A DNA stretch of 64,000 nucleotides, taken from Schlesneria sphaerica (lineage in GTDB: Bacteria > Planctomycetota > Planctomycetia > Planctomycetales > Planctomycetaceae). The stretch's first letter is position 1, and each line of letters opens with the position of its first letter. The notes under the pieces were generated by a model. It was not told the DNA's origin and ran no database searches. It saw nothing but the letters and a program-made list of their open reading frames with translations. Positions 28,284-37,414 of this stretch are shown here, one piece after another. A program made the translations under genes and the position numbers. The stretch lies in the NCBI RefSeq assembly GCF_044336245.1, contig NZ_CP172346.1:1612001-1676000 (forward strand), in the 5' to 3' direction.

Positions 28284-28391
28284 TTGCTTCCTGGCCAGAC
28301 GAGCTGTCGCGAGCAGTAAGTTGAGCCCCAGTTCATCGGATCCCGGCGAAGCCCTCTGCATCCGCGCAGGTAGCTCAACCATATCGAACCC

Positions 28392-28435
28392 CGCCATCTG
28401 GTCGGATTGTGCACAAGAAATCCGACCAGATGGCG
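28392..28435. repeat. 17-bp perfect inverted repeat
   Basis: CGCCATCTGGTCGGATT (28392-28408) and AATCCGACCAGATGGCG (28419-28435) are exact complements around a 10-nt spacer. No T-run follows on either strand. It lies between the aldo/keto reductase stop and tRNA-Val. It could be an operator, a transcribed stable hairpin, or a mobile-element scar. Confidence 0.7.
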
Positions 28436-28494
28436 CGAACCTCGCCAATCGACGGGGCCTCTTCCTTGCCGACACCCGCGTCAACGGATACAAA

Positions 28495-28519
28495 TTGACC
28501 GCGTCCCGCTGGATATAAT
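28495..28519 (+). promoter_or_regulatory. Possible tRNA-Val promoter
   Basis: TATAAT at 28514-28519, 29 bases before the tRNA, with TTGACC at 28495-28500. The 13-base gap is shorter than the usual 16-18, so the -35 assignment is doubtful; TACAAA at 28519-28524 would give 18. Confidence 0.35.
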
Positions 28520-28548
28520 ACAAAGATCCAGCCGGACGAATCTCAGAA

Positions 28549-28621
<73 letters not shown>

Positions 28622-28928
28622 TTCTCTTTTCATTCTTCGTTATCGCACGTGCAGCGTGAATCGCTGCTTTCGCGATGTCCGGAAATCATTGTTTCCGGCT
28701 CTCTCAATGGCACCCGGTTGAACTGCGATGATCGACGTGCGTCCAGGTCGTGACGATCTTGCGGATTCGTACCCCAGTCGGAATCTGAGTCCTGCGAAAT
28801 GCGCCTATTGCCACTGTTTTCAAGGCGTCGACACTGGTAGTTTGGGAGAAATAGGACACATAGTACAACCGTTCTGTGGAAGTTCCGGGTTCGATTCGTC
28901 TTGCTGAAACGAGAAGGATACGGTCGAG
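28622..28928. other. Intergenic region, no gene seen
   Basis: 307 bp between tRNA-Val and the PEP-CTERM gene. A minus-strand frame across it has no ribosome site and continues antisense into the PEP-CTERM gene, so it was not called. Confidence 0.4.
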
Positions 28929-29546
28929 ATGAAGCATCTGATTTGCGTGCTGGGGTTTGCGGTCGCACTCTTCAGTGGCTCCCTGCAGGCGGGATTTCTG
29001 CAACTCAAGTATGAAGGTGTTCTGGCGGAAGGAAGCGTCGACCCGTTCAACAACGATCTGGCGGGATCCGCATTTGAAGTCACCGCCGTCTTCGACGACT
29101 GGGCTTATGCCTGGAACGTCGGCGGCGGGGTCTATCTGCCTTACCGCATTACTGCCACGATCAATGGAGTCACTTATACAGAGCTGGATCCATTCTACTT
29201 CGACGTCGTCTTCACCGATCCGACTGCCGAGGTAACAGAAGAACCCGTCTACATTGCCATGCTCTATGGTGATTATGCCTTTGCGCCCATGTACACCACG
29301 GCAACACCTGACATTTTTGGGGATGCTGTCACTCCCACCCAATTTTCGGGCTACGTGGGAAGTATCGAAACCACCCTGGAACTGCTCACGATCGACGGCT
29401 TCATGACTCTGATCTACGACGATCTGGTCGGAGTCACCACGACGGTGACCCCGGTTCCTGAACCGTCAACAGCAGCCCTCATGGGACTGGGCGGACTCGG
29501 GTGTTACCTCGCAGCACGACGACGGCGCGCTTCCAACGCTGCTTGA
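28929..29546 (+). CDS. PEP-CTERM sorting-domain protein
   Basis: 205 residues. The N-terminal signal peptide is MKHLICVLGFAVALFSGSLQA. The secreted middle is rich in Tyr/Thr/Asp beta strands. The C-terminus 'VPEPSTAALMGLGGLGCYLA' followed by RRRR is a textbook PEP-CTERM tripartite signal: a VPEP motif, one membrane helix, a basic tail. Such proteins are cleaved by an exosortase and released or anchored at the cell surface, often with exopolysaccharide. No exosortase gene is in the window. GAAGGA upstream supports the start. Middle-domain function unknown. Confidence 0.88.
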   Translation: MKHLICVLGFAVALFSGSLQAGFLQLKYEGVLAEGSVDPFNNDLAGSAFEVTAVFDDWAYAWNVGGGVYLPYRITATINGVTYTELDPFYFDVVFTDPTAEVTEEPVYIAMLYGDYAFAPMYTTATPDIFGDAVTPTQFSGYVGSIETTLELLTIDGFMTLIYDDLVGVTTTVTPVPEPSTAALMGLGGLGCYLAARRRRASNAA

Positions 29547-29796
29547 AAAAGCCAGTGCGCTCTCGGCTGATTCGTCAGGAAAACCGCCTCACGCTGCCTT
29601 GGGGTTTCGCTCTCAATCGCGCGGGCCAGCGCCGACCCCTTCGGCAAGGGACGGACAAACTATTCCGCACAGACTCACGGGGCTCCGCGCGCTGTTAGCG
29701 ATCGCAATAACGCACACCACTTCACACGTCGCCCGGGTCTTCCAGAGCTCTGACTCCGGTAGCATGCGAGTGCAACTTGTGGGGAATCACAGGGAA

Positions 29797-29817
29797 ACCC
29801 GCCGCAATCCGGCGGGT
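29797..29817 (-). terminator. Terminator-like hairpin after DUF1501
   Basis: ACCCGCCG (29797-29804) pairs with CGGCGGGT (29810-29817). On the minus strand it falls 29 bases past the stop of the 29846 gene, with only TTTCCC after the stem, so termination would be weak. Confidence 0.45.
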
Positions 29818-29845
29818 CCCCGTGCAGCGGCGAAACTCAGGCAAC

Positions 29846-31150
29846 TCACCCGAACAGCTTGGAAACGGGTTTTCCACCATCGACGATCTTCAGCGGTCGC
29901 CCGATCGGACTCATGTTCTCTTTTGCCGGGTTCACTTCCAGCGCCGTACAGATCGTCTGGAAGAGATCGGGTACGGTGACTGGATCACTGGCGACTCCGA
30001 TTCCGTTTGCAGCGGACTCTCCGATCACCTGCCCACCCTTGATTCCGCCCCCGGCCAGCAGAGCGTTGAAGTTGCGTGGCCAGTGATCCCGTCCTGTTCG
30101 CGGATTGATTTTCGGTGTACGCCCAAACTCACCCGTCCACATCACGAGCGTCGAATCCAGCAGGCCACGCTCTTTGAGATCCGAAATCAACGCGGCCAAG
30201 GCAGGATCGCATTTACCTGCCAGGTTCTTCACTCCGGAAAAGACCTCCTGGTGCGTATCCCATCCCCCCAGGCGCACTTCGACAAACGTGACTCCCGCTT
30301 CGATCAGACGACGAGCCAGTAAGCAGCCTTTGCCAAATTCAGAATCCCCATAGCGTTCTTTTGTTTCCGCCGATTCCTGGCTGAGATCGAACGTGGTGGT
30401 GAGAGGTGACAGGACCAGCTTGGCGGATTTGTCGTACACACGCCGGTGATTGCTGACAACTGTTTCTCCCCCCCGTGCCGCAAACTCCCCTTCCAGTCGA
30501 TCGAGCAGACCTTGTCGCCGAGTGAACCGCTTCTCGCCGATGATCGGGGAAATATTGTCCGGCACGACACCGATGCTGCGACCGACCACCTGGAAGGGTT
30601 CATAGTCCACGCCGAGAAATCCGGCTCCTGTACCATAAGTTCCCCGGTCTCCGATCGTCACGACGGCAGGGAGTTCGCGGTCCTTCGGCGCCAGTTCCTG
30701 AGCAATGCAGGCCCCCAGCGAAGGGTGCTTCACCGAACCGGACGGGATGTACCCGGTGTGCATCTGGTACGAGGCTCGTTGATGTTCTCCCTCTTTGTTC
30801 GTCATCGAACGGATGATGGCGATGTCCTGCATCTGTTGTGCAGTCCGTTCCCACCCTTCTGCGATTTGAATTCCCGAGACAGTCGTACTGATCGCGGTGG
30901 TCGGCCCTCCATTCTCGGTTCCGGGTTTGGGATCAAACGTCTCCAACTGGGACGGCCCACCCTGCATGAACAGCAGGATCATCGCTTTTCCCTGCTTACG
31001 CAGTTCGTCCGCGCGCAGCGACATGACGTCGCGAAAATTGATCCCCGTCGCAGCCGCAACCGCTGAGGCACCGTAAAGAAAACTTCTGCGAGAAACCGTC
31101 TGGCGGTCGAGTGATACACGTTCATGCCAGGTCAACTGATCCATCATCAT
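29846..31150 (-). CDS. DUF1501 protein, Tat-exported, partner of EF-hand DUF1549 gene
   Basis: 434 residues. The Tat signal is 'SRRSFLYGASAVAAATG' at about 21-37. DUF1501 motifs follow: 'ILLFMQGGPSQLETFDPKPG', 'IRSMTNKEGEHQRASYQMHTG', 'GCLLARRLIEAGVTFVEVRLGGWDTH' and 'TLVMWTGEFGRTPKINPRTGRDHWPRNFNALLAGGGIKGG'. It is second in a minus-strand pair with the DUF1549/DUF1553 gene that ends 151 bp upstream. That co-occurrence is the norm for the family, and the two proteins probably act in one periplasmic process. Two or three Met codons at the N-terminus leave the exact start open. Confidence 0.87.
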   Translation of the reverse strand: MMMDQLTWHERVSLDRQTVSRRSFLYGASAVAAATGINFRDVMSLRADELRKQGKAMILLFMQGGPSQLETFDPKPGTENGGPTTAISTTVSGIQIAEGWERTAQQMQDIAIIRSMTNKEGEHQRASYQMHTGYIPSGSVKHPSLGACIAQELAPKDRELPAVVTIGDRGTYGTGAGFLGVDYEPFQVVGRSIGVVPDNISPIIGEKRFTRRQGLLDRLEGEFAARGGETVVSNHRRVYDKSAKLVLSPLTTTFDLSQESAETKERYGDSEFGKGCLLARRLIEAGVTFVEVRLGGWDTHQEVFSGVKNLAGKCDPALAALISDLKERGLLDSTLVMWTGEFGRTPKINPRTGRDHWPRNFNALLAGGGIKGGQVIGESAANGIGVASDPVTVPDLFQTICTALEVNPAKENMSPIGRPLKIVDGGKPVSKLFG

Positions 31151-31264
31151 TCTCCGAACGAATGCAAATTTCGTGATACTCTATGAGGCTCGATCTCACG
31201 TGAATTTCTGCTCTGTCAGTCATGGCACCGGCCGTGACTGCTGCTTCAGCGGGCCGTGACAGAG

Positions 31265-31296
31265 AGGAAGTGGCATCTGCCGATCCGCCACTTCCT
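31265..31296 (-). promoter_or_regulatory. Intercistronic hairpin
   Basis: AGGAAGTGGC (31265-31274) pairs perfectly with GCCACTTCCT (31287-31296), 5 bases after the DUF1549 stop and before the DUF1501 start. There is no T-run after it on the minus strand, so it may set the ratio of the two products by mRNA processing or partial termination. Confidence 0.4.
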
Positions 31297-31301
31297 GAGG
31301 G

Positions 31302-33599
31302 TTACCGCCGCGAAATGAATTCGCTTGAGTTCAGCAGACTCCACATCAGGTCTTCGAACGCTTCGGGACGCGCCTTCACGTCTGCGATGTACTGCGTGCA
31401 GATGCGAAGTTCTTCCTCTGACGGTTCCCGCGACAGCGTCACCAGGTAAAGTTCTTTCAGTGCGGCCGTGTTATCCCGATGTTCTTTGAGGATCTTCGCT
31501 AACCGGGTTCCCCCCTTGGCCGACATTCCCGCGCGGAACACACGTGAGTTCATCATCATCAGAGACTGAGGAATCGTCCCGGTCACATCCTCTTTCGGTA
31601 CTGACGGGTCAGAACCAAACAGAGCATCGAACTGAAAACGGGGAGACTGTGCATAGCTGCGAGGTTTGTCTTTTGCCGCTTTGGCGCTTCTTCCACCCAT
31701 CTCGTCGTCGGTCAGGCTGAATACCTGCGCCAGCGAATTAAAGATGAGGTCAGAACGGAGCGGAACCGGTGTTGCCGAGGCAAACGGAAGCTCAGTCTCG
31801 GAGACCGATTTGGACCTGATCTTCCGCTGGTAAGTTGCCGTGTTCGCGATGGTCCGGACCAGCCACTTGGGATCGTAGTCATTCTTCACGAAGTTGACGC
31901 ACAGCAGATCCAACACCTCCGGGTAACGGGGCGTTCGAGCCGGCCCCAGGTCGTCGATCGGCATGTAGAAGCCCTCGCCCAGCATCTCGGCCCAGACGCG
32001 GTTGACGATCGCTCTCGCAAACCAGGGATTGTTGGGTGAAACAAACGCTTCCGCGACCGCCTTGCGTCGCTCTTCGTCAGTCTGGCCGTGCGGTAAACTC
32101 GAACCATCAATGAAGAACTTGGGATCGATCAGTTCCCCTTCGGATTCGGGATTCAGCAGGTTCGACATATGGTGTTCGGTCGCCCCACGCCGCTTGTTCT
32201 GCGGCGGTTGAGAGGCCTTGATCTCGTCGATCGTCAGGTCTCCGTCCTTGTTCGTATCTCCCACCTCGAAGAGGCGGTCAATCTGCTTGGCATTGAGCTT
32301 CGGAGCCGCCAGCCCCGCCTTCTTCATCGCACCCGCGTCCATTTTGTCCTGGGCCATCTGGTCCCGGGCCATTGCAGCGTTCGCCATCTGGGCGGCTTTC
32401 TTCTTCGCTCCCTTGCGTTTCTCTTTCGGAGCAGCTTCCATCGACTCACTCTGCATCGATTCCGCATCCATCTCCACGCCCGAATCTGCTTTCAGTTCGG
32501 CCGCGCGAGCCTGCAAAGCGGCAGCCAGCTTCTTGCTGACACGTTTAGGACCTTTCTCAAGCTCCTCTCGCGAAAGCTTGTCATCGTTGTTGCGGTCGAA
32601 CTGACGCACGAACAGATCCGGGTAATCGCGTATCAGTTCCGCTCGACGGTTCTCTGTATTGACCGAAGCAATCTCAAACTCGGGCTTCCCTTTCGTCACG
32701 CGTCGCTCGGCGATTCGAGGAAAGTAGGCGGCGAGCTGATGGAACTGCTCGCGTTTCCAGATGTCCGTCGGATGGTCGTGACAATTGGCACACTGGAGCT
32801 GGATTCCCAGAAAGACGCGACAGGCTTCCGCCGCGACGTCTTCCGTGTGGGCTCCCTGCGCGAAAATTAATGCCGTTTCCGGATGCTCCAGCACATTCCC
32901 CGTCGCGGTCAGCATCGAGGTGACGGTGGAATTCCACCCGACGCTATTGTTCCACTGTGCGGCCATCCAGGTCGTGAATTCTTCCTGATTCAGTCGAGAC
33001 CGCTGTTCGGTAGCACGAAAATAGATCACGTCCCGCCAGTACCGTCCCCAGTTCAGCCCGAACTCAGGCGAAGCCAGCAATCGCTCAATCAGTGCAGCTC
33101 GCTTTGCGGGGTCCGATTCCCTCCGAAAGGCGTGAACTTCCGCCGGACTGGGCAACTGCCCCGCAATGTCGAGCGAGGCACGTCGAAGGAAATCTTCGTC
33201 GTTGCACAGCTCGGCCGCCTGTATTCCGGCACGCGCGAGTTCCGCCAGAATTTGACGGTCCACTTCCGCAGCAACTTCCTGCGCCGAGACGGACCGGGGA
33301 TCTGTCAGAGACAACGGCGTGATGACAGGAATTACGGGAGAAGTTGCCACCTCCCCCGTAGCAGCACCCTCTGTCGTGCCGACGGGTGTCCCGCCGTCCG
33401 ACGTCGCTGCGCTGAGCTCCTTCAATTGATTCGCAGGAGCGACCGCACTTGCGGCTTCTGCCGGAACGGCCTCTGCAGCAGAGACCATCGTCGCACGCAG
33501 CAGCGACGGCATGGCAGGAGCGACCCCTGCAGCTCCCCCAGCCAGAACGGCTGTAACAGAGAGAAAAGTGAAATGCCGGAACTGTTTAAGCATTTTCAT
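31302..33599 (-). CDS. DUF1549/DUF1553 protein with inserted EF-hand pair
   Basis: 765 residues with a signal-like N-terminus ('FLSVTAVLAGGAAGVAPA') and an Ala-rich linker. The DUF1549 part has 'FLRRASLDIAGQLPSPAEVHAFRRE', 'NWGRYWRDVIYFRATEQRS' and the heme-like 'CANCHDHPTDIWKREQFHQL'. Unusually, a segment of about 120 residues follows with two EF-hand loops, 'DRNNDDKLSREE' and 'DTNKDGDLTIDE', separated by a Lys/Ala/Met-rich helix. DUF1553 resumes with 'AIVNRVWAEMLGEGFYMPIDDLGPAR' and ends 'LMWSLLNSSEFISRR'. The EF loops predict calcium binding, which the other DUF1549 protein in this window lacks. First gene of a pair with DUF1501. Confidence 0.87.
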   Translation of the reverse strand: MKMLKQFRHFTFLSVTAVLAGGAAGVAPAMPSLLRATMVSAAEAVPAEAASAVAPANQLKELSAATSDGGTPVGTTEGAATGEVATSPVIPVITPLSLTDPRSVSAQEVAAEVDRQILAELARAGIQAAELCNDEDFLRRASLDIAGQLPSPAEVHAFRRESDPAKRAALIERLLASPEFGLNWGRYWRDVIYFRATEQRSRLNQEEFTTWMAAQWNNSVGWNSTVTSMLTATGNVLEHPETALIFAQGAHTEDVAAEACRVFLGIQLQCANCHDHPTDIWKREQFHQLAAYFPRIAERRVTKGKPEFEIASVNTENRRAELIRDYPDLFVRQFDRNNDDKLSREELEKGPKRVSKKLAAALQARAAELKADSGVEMDAESMQSESMEAAPKEKRKGAKKKAAQMANAAMARDQMAQDKMDAGAMKKAGLAAPKLNAKQIDRLFEVGDTNKDGDLTIDEIKASQPPQNKRRGATEHHMSNLLNPESEGELIDPKFFIDGSSLPHGQTDEERRKAVAEAFVSPNNPWFARAIVNRVWAEMLGEGFYMPIDDLGPARTPRYPEVLDLLCVNFVKNDYDPKWLVRTIANTATYQRKIRSKSVSETELPFASATPVPLRSDLIFNSLAQVFSLTDDEMGGRSAKAAKDKPRSYAQSPRFQFDALFGSDPSVPKEDVTGTIPQSLMMMNSRVFRAGMSAKGGTRLAKILKEHRDNTAALKELYLVTLSREPSEEELRICTQYIADVKARPEAFEDLMWSLLNSSEFISRR

Positions 33600-33874
33600 G
33601 TTGCTCCAGTCTCAATGATCGCCCCCGGATTCCTTCCGGGTGCCGAGTTCTTACGCAAATCATTCTTGAGTTAGCACTTACAAGGAATCGCGGAAGCCGC
33701 TTGGGTAGACGGTTCCCGACCCCTGGAAGGTTAAACACCCCAGACCGCAAAAAGTTTCGGTCCAAATCGTAGAAAATGGGAATGGGAGCCACCCTTGACG
33801 TTATCCGGCGTATCCGTGAATTTCCCCTCGTACCGATTCGTCACCGTCCGACCGACTGCTTCTGAAGGAATTCC

Positions 33875-34708
33875 GTGTCTGCAACCACCTCCGTTCGTCT
33901 TCGGCAAGTCCGTGGTATCCTGTTCGACATGGATGGCGTCATCTACGTCGGTACGCGACTCCTGCCGGGCGTCCAGGAAATGTTCGACTATCTGGAACGA
34001 ACAGGTCGGAAGTGGTTGTGCGTCACCAACAACGCCAGCCGAACCCCCGTCCAGTTTGTGGAAAAACTGACGGAAATGGGGGTGAAAGCCCGGCCCGAAC
34101 AGATCCTCGGCAGTGCGGAAGCAACCGCAGGCTGGCTCGCCGAACAGATTGAGCAACAGGGCTGGCCCAAGGGCAAGATCATCATCGTCGGGCAGGATGG
34201 ACTCCGTTCCGCCCTGCAGCAGTACGGGTTTGAACTGACCCTGGAACCGACCGAAGCGACGTATGCCATCGCCGGAATCAACTTTGAAGTCACCTACGAG
34301 GAACTCGCTCGCGCCACGCTGGCGATCCGCAACGGAGCTCGCTTTCTCGGAACCAATTCCGATCCCAGTTATCCCAGCGAACGAGGACTGCTCCCCGGAG
34401 CAGGCAGCATCCTTGCCTTGCTTCAGGCCGCCACCGAAGTCGCCCCGACGGTGATCGGAAAGCCCAACCGCGGGATGTACGACCAGGCACTCCACCGTAT
34501 TGGTCTGCAGCCGTCGGAAGTCATGATGGTCGGCGATCGATACGACACCGACATCGCCGGCGCGCTCGCAATCGGCCTGACAACCACTGGCGTGCTGACT
34601 GGTATCAGCAAACGCCAGGATTTTGAATCGGCCGCCGTACCGCCTCACTTTATTGCAGACAACCTGGTCCATCTGAGGCAACTGTTCGAACAGCAGGATG
34701 CGGTATAG
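33875..34708 (+). CDS. HAD-IIA (NagD-like) phosphatase
   Basis: 277 residues. The GTG at 33875 has AAGGA just upstream. The nucleophile motif is 'GILFDMDGVIYVG', followed by 'WLCVTNNASRTP' (motif II), Lys in 'GKPNRGMYDQAL' and acid motif 'VMMVGDRYDTDIAGALA'. The C2 cap between motifs II and III places it with NagD, 4-nitrophenylphosphatase and 2-phosphoglycolate phosphatase. Likely cytosolic dephosphorylation of a small phosphometabolite; which one is not evident. Divergent from the DUF1549 gene. Confidence 0.9.
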   Translation: MSATTSVRLRQVRGILFDMDGVIYVGTRLLPGVQEMFDYLERTGRKWLCVTNNASRTPVQFVEKLTEMGVKARPEQILGSAEATAGWLAEQIEQQGWPKGKIIIVGQDGLRSALQQYGFELTLEPTEATYAIAGINFEVTYEELARATLAIRNGARFLGTNSDPSYPSERGLLPGAGSILALLQAATEVAPTVIGKPNRGMYDQALHRIGLQPSEVMMVGDRYDTDIAGALAIGLTTTGVLTGISKRQDFESAAVPPHFIADNLVHLRQLFEQQDAV

Positions 34709-34835
34709 GGAACAAGGGCCGCAAGACGTTCCATCCCTGAGAGTCCTCTTCGCACTGAAATACATCCGCGGCAACTCGGCGATGGCTCATCTCGCACGTC
34801 GGAGAAGTGCGTGCGGAATTTCGCACTGAATGGCA

Positions 34836-36692
34836 TTAAACCTGTTCGACCAAACCCGGTTCCTTCGCCTTGCTCGCCACGGCGGTTTGCTTCAGGCTCA
34901 GTCGTTCGACGCCGTCCCCCACGGCAAAGCTTTGCCGAATCGACTCCAGGTTCGCCGTGAACTGCTCCAGCCGATCACGGTGGCGAGAGAACTCCGCGCA
35001 CCGCTGCTCCAGTTCGGGAAACAAACCGGCTCCCGCCTGGACACGAGCCAGTTCGCGGGCCAGAACTTCAATTCGGCTGGTCAGACCTCGTCGCAGACGT
35101 GCCGTATAGCTCATCACGAACACCGCAACCCAGATCACAAAGAACAGCAGCGCCGGGATATAGAAGTTCGTGTCGAGCAGAGGCTTCTCAAGCCAGAACG
35201 AGTCATAAAAGAAGTTGCGGCCCACGCGATACAGCAGGAAGGCGGGCAACAGAATGAACAATGCCTCATACACCAGCCGGGTCGTCCAGTGCGAGTGCCG
35301 TTTGGCCGCTTCCAGAATGAGCACGTCAATCCGCCGAGCGGCGTCGGTCAGGAACTCAAGCTGAATCCCTGCCGCCGAATGGCGCAAATGTTCCAGGGCA
35401 TTGGTTTCCTGCAGGGGCCGATCGAGCTTGGCTGCGTGAACATGTCCCGAGATCACCATCTGGGCTTCCCGCAGTTCCGAATCAGTCAGCCCCAGCGATG
35501 ATAAAGACTCCAGCCGGCGCTCTGCCTCGTGTTCCTGCTGCTGCGACGTCAGCCAGCGAGTTCCGTGCACCAGCCCGACCAGTGCCATCTGGGCCGTCGT
35601 ATGCGATCGCATCAGCGAAAACGAAGCCAGCAGGCTGGCCTGACTATGCCACAGCTTCAGCATCGACGCGAACGGGCTGTAGCCCCACATTTCGGTCACT
35701 TGTCCGAGCAACCGCCGCTCCCACAACCCTCGACTGACCAGCAGTTCTTCTTCCAGCCGTTCGGCCATCCGCTCGGTCGTCCGATGACGCTGTTCTGCCA
35801 GAGCTTTCTCGAGCCGTGCCACGAGAGGAGCGTGATTGGCCAGGACTTCGCGAGCGTGTGTCAGGACTTCCTGCACCAGCCCCATCAGGTTACTGCGGCG
35901 AATCCGAACACGCTGGGTCGCCGAAAGCTCCTGCATCAACAGGTCCAGCAACCGCCCGAACTCTCCCGTCGGCCGAATCCCATTCTTCTGTTCCTGCAGT
36001 GCCTGCTTGGAATTGACGAAGAACATCTCCGCAACCTGAAACTGCGGACTGAGCTGCTTTCTCCAGTCGTCGCGAATATCCGAATCGAGATCCGCATGCG
36101 ACTGAATAAACACCACCCGGCATCCGTTGGCTGCCTGCATCAGTTCTTCGCTGACGCGTGCGGAACGGTACTTCTGTTGTGTCCCCACATACAGCAGTAC
36201 GTCGCAATAAGGAAGCAGCCGATGCAGGCGAGCGAGGTTACTGGTCGCCGTCTCGGATTCCGTGGTGTCGGGGTCCGGACAATCAATGATGACGATGTCG
36301 CGCAGCAACGGAGACTCGACGCGCACGATCTGCAACTCGTCGTCTCCGGAGTCCAGTGGCAGGTGGTACGTCGAGAGATCCGTCTGCGGATGAGCCAGCA
36401 CGATGGGCAACGTCGTGGTCGGCCGTTCCCGTCCCGCCGTCGTCACTTCATGACCGACCAGTCCATTGACTAAGGAACTCTTTCCAACCCCCGTCCCCCC
36501 GAATGTTGCCACGACCAGCGGGGCCTCAACACGAGCACGCAATGGCTCCAGACGCAGCAGCAAACGTTTTACCAGTGACTGACTCTGCTGGACCGGCTCC
36601 CACGGCGTCGGTTCAGCCACCCACCCCCTCAGTCGCGCGATCAGATCGTCGACTTGAGCGAGTAACTCCATTTGCGCCAGTTCCGCGGTCAT
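34836..36692 (-). CDS. Large membrane-associated GTPase
   Basis: 618 residues. The P-loop is 'GGTGVGKSS' at 65-73, with switch-I-like 'RERPTTTLPIVLA', a G3 region 'IIDCPDPDTTESE' and G4-like 'IQSHADLDSD', where SHAD replaces the usual NKxD. A long helical middle (about 270-460) is followed by two membrane helices, 'YEALFILLPAFLLYRVG' and 'YIPALLFFVIWVAVFVMSY', then a further coiled tail. The layout (GTPase, helices, paired TM, helices) recalls dynamin-like or YcjX/GTPase_rel proteins that act on membranes. Substrate or partner is unknown. The atypical G4 makes nucleotide specificity uncertain. Confidence 0.75.
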   Translation of the reverse strand: MTAELAQMELLAQVDDLIARLRGWVAEPTPWEPVQQSQSLVKRLLLRLEPLRARVEAPLVVATFGGTGVGKSSLVNGLVGHEVTTAGRERPTTTLPIVLAHPQTDLSTYHLPLDSGDDELQIVRVESPLLRDIVIIDCPDPDTTESETATSNLARLHRLLPYCDVLLYVGTQQKYRSARVSEELMQAANGCRVVFIQSHADLDSDIRDDWRKQLSPQFQVAEMFFVNSKQALQEQKNGIRPTGEFGRLLDLLMQELSATQRVRIRRSNLMGLVQEVLTHAREVLANHAPLVARLEKALAEQRHRTTERMAERLEEELLVSRGLWERRLLGQVTEMWGYSPFASMLKLWHSQASLLASFSLMRSHTTAQMALVGLVHGTRWLTSQQQEHEAERRLESLSSLGLTDSELREAQMVISGHVHAAKLDRPLQETNALEHLRHSAAGIQLEFLTDAARRIDVLILEAAKRHSHWTTRLVYEALFILLPAFLLYRVGRNFFYDSFWLEKPLLDTNFYIPALLFFVIWVAVFVMSYTARLRRGLTSRIEVLARELARVQAGAGLFPELEQRCAEFSRHRDRLEQFTANLESIRQSFAVGDGVERLSLKQTAVASKAKEPGLVEQV

Positions 36693-36910
36693 TCACGTAT
36701 CCAGTGTTTGCGTTGAGATCCCCACCCTCACCAACCCGGCACTGCATCATAAGCCGCAAGCCGCTGCGACTGTAGTCATGCAGCATACGACCACCGAACA
36801 CGACAACGGCGATGTTCAAAGCCTCGACCGTGCCCCAGCAACGTCGGTAAGAAGATTATTCGAGGCAATATTCCAACAGGAGATGTCGCTCACCTGCGAA
36901 CAAATTCCCG

Positions 36911-37405
36911 CTACCAATCCAGCCACTCTCCGACGATCTCCTCGACCTCTTCGGCTTCAAGAGTTTCATGAGCCAGCAGGCTATCAGCCAAGGAAGCGAC
37001 GGCGGACCAGTTGGGTTCGGAATCCAGCATTCGGTACAGCACACCCGTCACTGACTCCAGGTATTCCAGTCGTTTCCGCTGATCGGAAAACAGCGTCGCA
37101 GCGGCTTCCCAGGCAGCCTGCCAGTCACTGGCCCATTCCGCGACCAGTCCCGGATGGTAGGGGTCGCCCGAATAGAGCATTTCTGCCACCGGCCCGGCCA
37201 GCGACACCTGAATACAGTTCTCGCACAACTTCCGCTCGGACATGCGAGACGTCCGCCAGACCACCTGAGTATCCCCAAATCGCTGCGGACCGTCATCGTC
37301 ATCCGGTTCAATCGTCACCGACCGAACCTTCCCCCCCAGAAAAGCCGCCATGAACGCATGTCCGGCTTCGTGATACGCAGTCAATTCCACCAACAGCACC
37401 TGCAA
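36911..37405 (-). CDS. Stand-alone M41 (FtsH-type) peptidase domain
   Basis: 164 residues. 'TAYHEAGHAFMAAFLGGKVRSVTIEP' holds the HEAGH zinc motif near residue 12, and 'CIQVSLAGPVAEMLYSG' is the downstream M41 helix. The C-terminal 'SLLAHETLEAEEVEEIVG' matches the FtsH end. The AAA ATPase and membrane parts of FtsH are missing. An in-frame stop lies just before the TTG at 37405, so the gene is either a genuine small peptidase (a type often seen in planctomycetes) or a truncated FtsH. The start codon is TTG or a nearby GTG. A third zinc ligand cannot be placed with certainty. Confidence 0.7.
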   Translation of the reverse strand: MQVLLVELTAYHEAGHAFMAAFLGGKVRSVTIEPDDDDGPQRFGDTQVVWRTSRMSERKLCENCIQVSLAGPVAEMLYSGDPYHPGLVAEWASDWQAAWEAAATLFSDQRKRLEYLESVTGVLYRMLDSEPNWSAVASLADSLLAHETLEAEEVEEIVGEWLDW

Positions 37406-37414
37406 AAGTTTAAG

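Noticed and set aside
35529..36473. A 314-codon plus-strand frame
   Set aside because: Antisense shadow of the GTPase gene.
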